Source of the DNA: Cochliopodium minus
Taxonomy: Eukaryota > Discosea > Himatismenida > Cochliopodiidae
DNA: 64,000 nucleotides
NCBI GenBank assembly: GCA_024220525.1
Contig: JAMYWO010000197.1
Span: forward strand, 1,909-65,908
Direction of reading: 5' to 3'
Part shown: in pieces, positions 60,248 to 64,000 of the stretch
How the letters are laid out: each line of letters begins with the position of its first letter
How positions within the stretch are numbered: position 1 is the stretch's first letter
The notes under the pieces: model-generated
Told to the model about the DNA's origin: nothing
Database searches by the model: none
Seen by the model: the letters and a program-made list of their open reading frames with translations, nothing else
Made by a program: the position numbers and the translations under genes

Positions 60248-63200
60248 ATGAAGAAGAGCACTCAAACAGATAATTTTCCATCAGAAATTGAGATGAATCT
60301 GAGGAATGAAGATAAGAATCATGTCTTTATGCACTTGGATAAAAAAAATGGGAGATTTCAATTATGGAGTGATAAAAAGGTATAATGCCCTATACAATTC
60401 TATCGATCAAATTTATACTTATATCTCAATTTGATACAAATTTATAAAATTTAGTACCTTAAATTCGATAATCTCAAACTATTGGATTTGGATATAAGAT
60501 ATTTCGATAGTATCAAAGTTCTAACAAACAAGAAGAAAAAATATTGGCTGAGCTTTGAAGAAAAAAAATTGGGGAAATCTTTTCAATTTGAATGCAACAC
60601 AAAAGAAAATGCAACAAAATTGATGAACACAATAATCCATTATAAATCACACTTAGGTTCTAAATATAATTTTTTAATCTTTAAAAGTCATCCAAGATTC
60701 TTTATATAAAGATTCTTCACAATCATTTATCACTAAAAATATTCATTCAATATAGGACCACAAGAGAATAAAGGAGAAATCGTGGAGACACCAACTACAA
60801 CAACATCTGGAAATTCCCCACAATTTCAACAAATAAACATCAATAATACCCAACAGCAACAATCATTGAACCAAATGGCTCAATTTATACAAATGTATCA
60901 TACGAATCCACAATTGCTGCAACAGATGAATCCCCAGATGTACCAACAAATAGCATTATATTCAAACATGATGCAGATGCAAAACACAAGCCCCATTTTA
61001 AATACCAAGACACAAGATTTTCAAAACCCACAACAGACATCCCCAACTTACAATCCCTTCCAGCAACAAATATCATCACCAAGAGGCAACACCCCCTCAT
61101 TCATCCCAATACCTAATCAACAGCAACTCTCGACATCTCCTCTCCAAAACAGAAACATTCAATTCTCAAGCACACCTCCCATCCACCTTCCCACTCACAA
61201 GTATAACTCTCCTATCTTTTCCCCTTTCAATTCTACACCTAATTCTCCGATCAACTCTCCCCTTTCCTCTCCTCGTAACAGACCTCCTAATTTTTCCGTC
61301 TCCCCACCACCTAAACACATGCAGTTTTCTTCCAACCCATCATCTCCGCTTTCCAGTTCTCCCAATACACACCATCATATATCCAATCCTTTTCACAAAA
61401 TAAGAGATCCTCTTATGATCGATCCTTTTTCAAGCAAGCACAAAGTGAAAGTAAATATTTTACATATAATTTTCAAGTTTGTTTGACAAAATTTTTAAAT
61501 TAGACAAAAGAAACAACAGTGCCTGGTAATATTAATAGAACTTTTGAAATTTTTTTTAAATTTCTAGTTTAGCTCTCATCTTTTTGAATAAAATCAACAA
61601 AATTGGAAGAAAACTCAGACCGGATTTGTTTGACGAAGATTATGAATGGGCAGAAGTGTCGCGTGGTATCTATGCCGAAGTCAAATTGGAGGGCGACCCC
61701 AACCCATCCTTAAACCCAACCAACAGTCCTTTGGAAGACTTGAACGAAAAAGATCTCAACTTGGAGAAGCTTCTTACTCATATGTTGTCTAAGAGACAGA
61801 ATCACGAAGAAGAGGCCGTTGCCAAGAAATTTTTTGAGCTAATCAAAAGATTTGAAGCAAAAGTTAAAGAGATTGTGGAGTCTATCAAAATAGAAGGTGA
61901 AAAGCTCATTTTCAAAGTTTTTGGAAATCACACTCCCATCAACCACATTTTCGGGAAAAAATGGAAGAATTTCGGAGAAACCCTCCTTCTTACTCCTGCC
62001 CACATCTTTTCAGACTACAGCAAAGAATGTGCTGGTTACTTGTATTTCCAGAATGGAGACTTTTTCTTGCAAAAGAAACTTGGAGGACAGAAGGTAAAAA
62101 TTGCAGTTGACCACCTCCCTTCCCACTATCATTCCCCAATCACAAAAGAGCATTTGTTGGCTATTGTAAATTTAGCAAAAGTCAAAAAACTCGTCATCAA
62201 AGTAAAAATTTCAAATTTTTTTTTTTTTCTTCACATATAATTTGTTTTTTAAAGGCTTTTGGAACATCTCATTCTTGGTCTCCTATTGCATCTACAAATG
62301 GTATTTTGGTAGACAACAAAAAGATCAAGACTGATGTGAAGACGGGAGATTATATCGTGCAAGTAAACGACCAGGATCCTCTCACTGCACACCCTTCCAT
62401 CACCAAGAACGGAAAGTATAAAGCCACTGCTACTGCTCCTCCAGGAATCACTGTAGGAAAATTAGAGTTAATTGCGTGGGAAAGAGGATATTCCATTGAG
62501 GCATCCACTATTGAAGAAATCATCACTGTGGGAGGTACTTTCTTCAAAATTTATTTCTTTGATTTAAAGTAAATTATTTGTTAGGACTTTACATGACTTC
62601 TTCTCATGGTACCGGAAAAAAATTTACTGTGTCAAGTGATCATATTGTTGGTCTCACTATCATTTGTTCCAATGGAAAAATTGTTCACGTCTCCCCTTTC
62701 AGATGTGTTGAGCAAGACATAGATGGAAATGAGATTGAGGAAAATCCAAAGTGGTTGATGGAAAAAGATGGAAAAGTTTTAGGGCCAGAAGATATCTGGA
62801 GAGCTTCACAAACCAACTTGGGTGCTTTCGGAATTGTGTAAGCTTAATCTTTTTTTCTTTTTTTTGGATAATTTTTTCTATTAACCTTTTAAAGTTATGA
62901 CGTTACTATTGTTTTGGGGGAAAAAATTTATGCTTTGTTTGTCTCAGAAACATCTAAATGGGAAAAATATTTTGGCACTGATCCTTCCTGTGCTAAGAAT
63001 GTTTCTGACCTGAACAATGAATGGGATACTGTTGGTAAAAACAGAAATTTTAATTAACATTAAAAAAAAATGGACTCAATATTGAAATAATTAATTTTAG
63101 AGTTTTGGTATTACCCTGTCACAGTTGGCGAGTTGGATGACCCTTCTATCAAAGATATCTTCACCAAAAAGATTACTCCTTGCCCTTATCTCACTGTCAC

Positions 63201-64000
63201 CAAAACCATGAGCAATGAACTCAGTGAAAAGCAAAACTTCTTGTACGAGGTTGTTGAAAAAGATCTTAATTCCCCTGAATTGGTCTCTCAGTTGGCAATT
63301 CAAAGTACAGGCGCAAGATTCGCAGCAAAGATTTGGAAGTAAAAAAAAAAAATTTAAAAATTTTTCCAAGAAATTTGTTAATAAACTAAATAATTCAATA
63401 GGTGGGCTGTCAAGTTGCACAACAACAAATCATTTAATAAAATCGGAACCTGGATGATCAAGTACATCCTAGTTTTTTCAGGATGGATAGCCAAGATGAG
63501 ATGGGGTTTTGAACCAACCTACGATAAAGAAGGGAATGTAGTCAAAAAAGGACAAATATGGAAAGTCCCCAACTGGATTGCAATGTAAACTTTCATTTTT
63601 AATATTGATTGTTAATTTCATTTATTTTTCTTTTATTCTAGACATCCTGTTCTCAATGCTAATGCGGTTGTGGAGACTTGTCCTATTTTGGACATTGAAT
63701 GGGAAATTCCTGTTCCCACTTTCACACCAGAAGGATTCAAAAACTCCATTGGTGCTTTCAGGTAAGAATTTCAAGAAAAAACAACCTCAAATAAATTAAT
63801 TTAAATCTTTTAAAATAGACATCTTCTCTTAAACGTATTGGACAGTACTTTCAAAAGGAACGAATATCCTGTGTCTGTTAATGTTGAAATGAGAATTTTG
63901 CGTGGATCCAATTCTCCAAGTAAGATCAAACAATTTCTTTCTTCCATTTTTAATTGTTATTTACTCATTTTTTATTGTAGTGAGTATGATGTACAACCAC
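60248..64000 (+). CDS. PH-like / disordered linker / aldono-lactone oxidase fusion (3' end beyond window)
   Basis: Exons 60248-60379, 60455-60656, 60756-61450, 61504-61525 (22 nt), 61573-62201, 62255-62534, 62585-62837, 62895-63034, 63101-63338, 63402-63584, 63642-63761, 63819-63919 and 63981 to the edge join in frame (1,005 codons). Residues 1-110 look like a PH domain. Residues about 115-345 are a Gln/Pro/Ser/Asn-rich linker (poly-Q, SPxxSP). Residues about 350-560 are a charged helical region. Then a VAO-type FAD domain follows: FGTSHSWSPIAS, with a His where relatives bind FAD covalently, and TSSHGTGKKFTVSSDHIVGL. A sugar-1,4-lactone-oxidase C-terminal domain ends in VNVEMRILRGSNSP. Relatives make ascorbate or erythro-ascorbate and release H2O2. 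No ATG lies in frame between the linker and the oxidase until 61782, which favours one gene; a two-gene reading with a stop at 61572 is the alternative. Confidence 0.75.

Noticed and set aside
61504-61572. A separate PH-like gene ending at the TAG at 61570-61572
   Set aside because: Possible, but the GT at 61526 and the TTTAG at 61568-61572 form a 46-nt intron that continues in frame into coding-like sequence, and the oxidase would otherwise lack a start.

Overview
The window is nuclear DNA from a very AT-rich, intron-rich eukaryotic microbe. Genes read with the standard code (TAA, TAG and TGA all end reading frames). Introns are short (mostly 45-300 nt), T/A-rich and begin GT (rarely GC) and end AG. 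Intergenic DNA is strongly AT-rich with homopolymer runs. The gene set (full-length talin, cytoplasmic dynein heavy chain, VPS13, HEATR5, sirtuin, EXO1) fits an aerobic amoeboid protist such as an amoebozoan or heterolobosean. The sequence alone does not settle the lineage.

Layout. 1-2,760: a tRNA-His, then a damaged, gap-containing minus-strand PIG-L/LmbE-type deacetylase gene. 2,769-4,277: a leucine-rich-repeat (LRR) protein with an N-myristoylation-type start. 4,733-5,523: a TMEM86/YhhN-type membrane protein. 5,729-16,826: a 13-exon VPS13 of about 3,100 residues. 16,910-18,358 (minus): a six-repeat, double beta-trefoil protein. 19,171-21,117: an RCC1-repeat protein with nearly one exon per repeat. 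21,281-21,447: a LINE reverse-transcriptase fragment ending at an N. 21,449-23,436: a SIRT6-like sirtuin missing its 5' end. 23,611-26,381: EXO1. 26,411-28,109: an ankyrin-repeat protein. 28,338-42,453: a cytoplasmic dynein heavy chain of 4,603 residues. 42,575-49,126 (minus): a 15-exon HEATR5/Laa1. 49,282-56,950: talin. 57,039-58,489: a 10-exon nucleotide-sugar transporter with microexons. 58,711-60,049: a small unknown gene and a second LRR protein. 60,248-64,000: a gene whose splicing joins a PH-like domain and a disordered linker to an aldono-lactone-oxidase flavoprotein; it runs off the right edge.

Functional themes are membrane and lipid traffic (VPS13, HEATR5, TMEM86, transporter), cytoskeleton (dynein, talin) and chromatin/DNA repair (sirtuin, EXO1). 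I see no operon-like logic. HEATR5 and talin share a 155-bp divergent promoter region, and HEATR5 converges with dynein.

The most unusual observations are: (i) the PH-linker-lactone-oxidase fusion; (ii) the same short C-terminal motif (basic/aliphatic-Pro-Lys then an aliphatic helix) ending three otherwise unrelated repeat proteins (LRR, RCC1, ankyrin), which suggests a lineage-specific adaptor tail; (iii) inferred exons of 6, 7 and 16 nt; (iv) a sirtuin carrying a C-terminal beta-sandwich-like, YEATS-like extension beside a LINE remnant.
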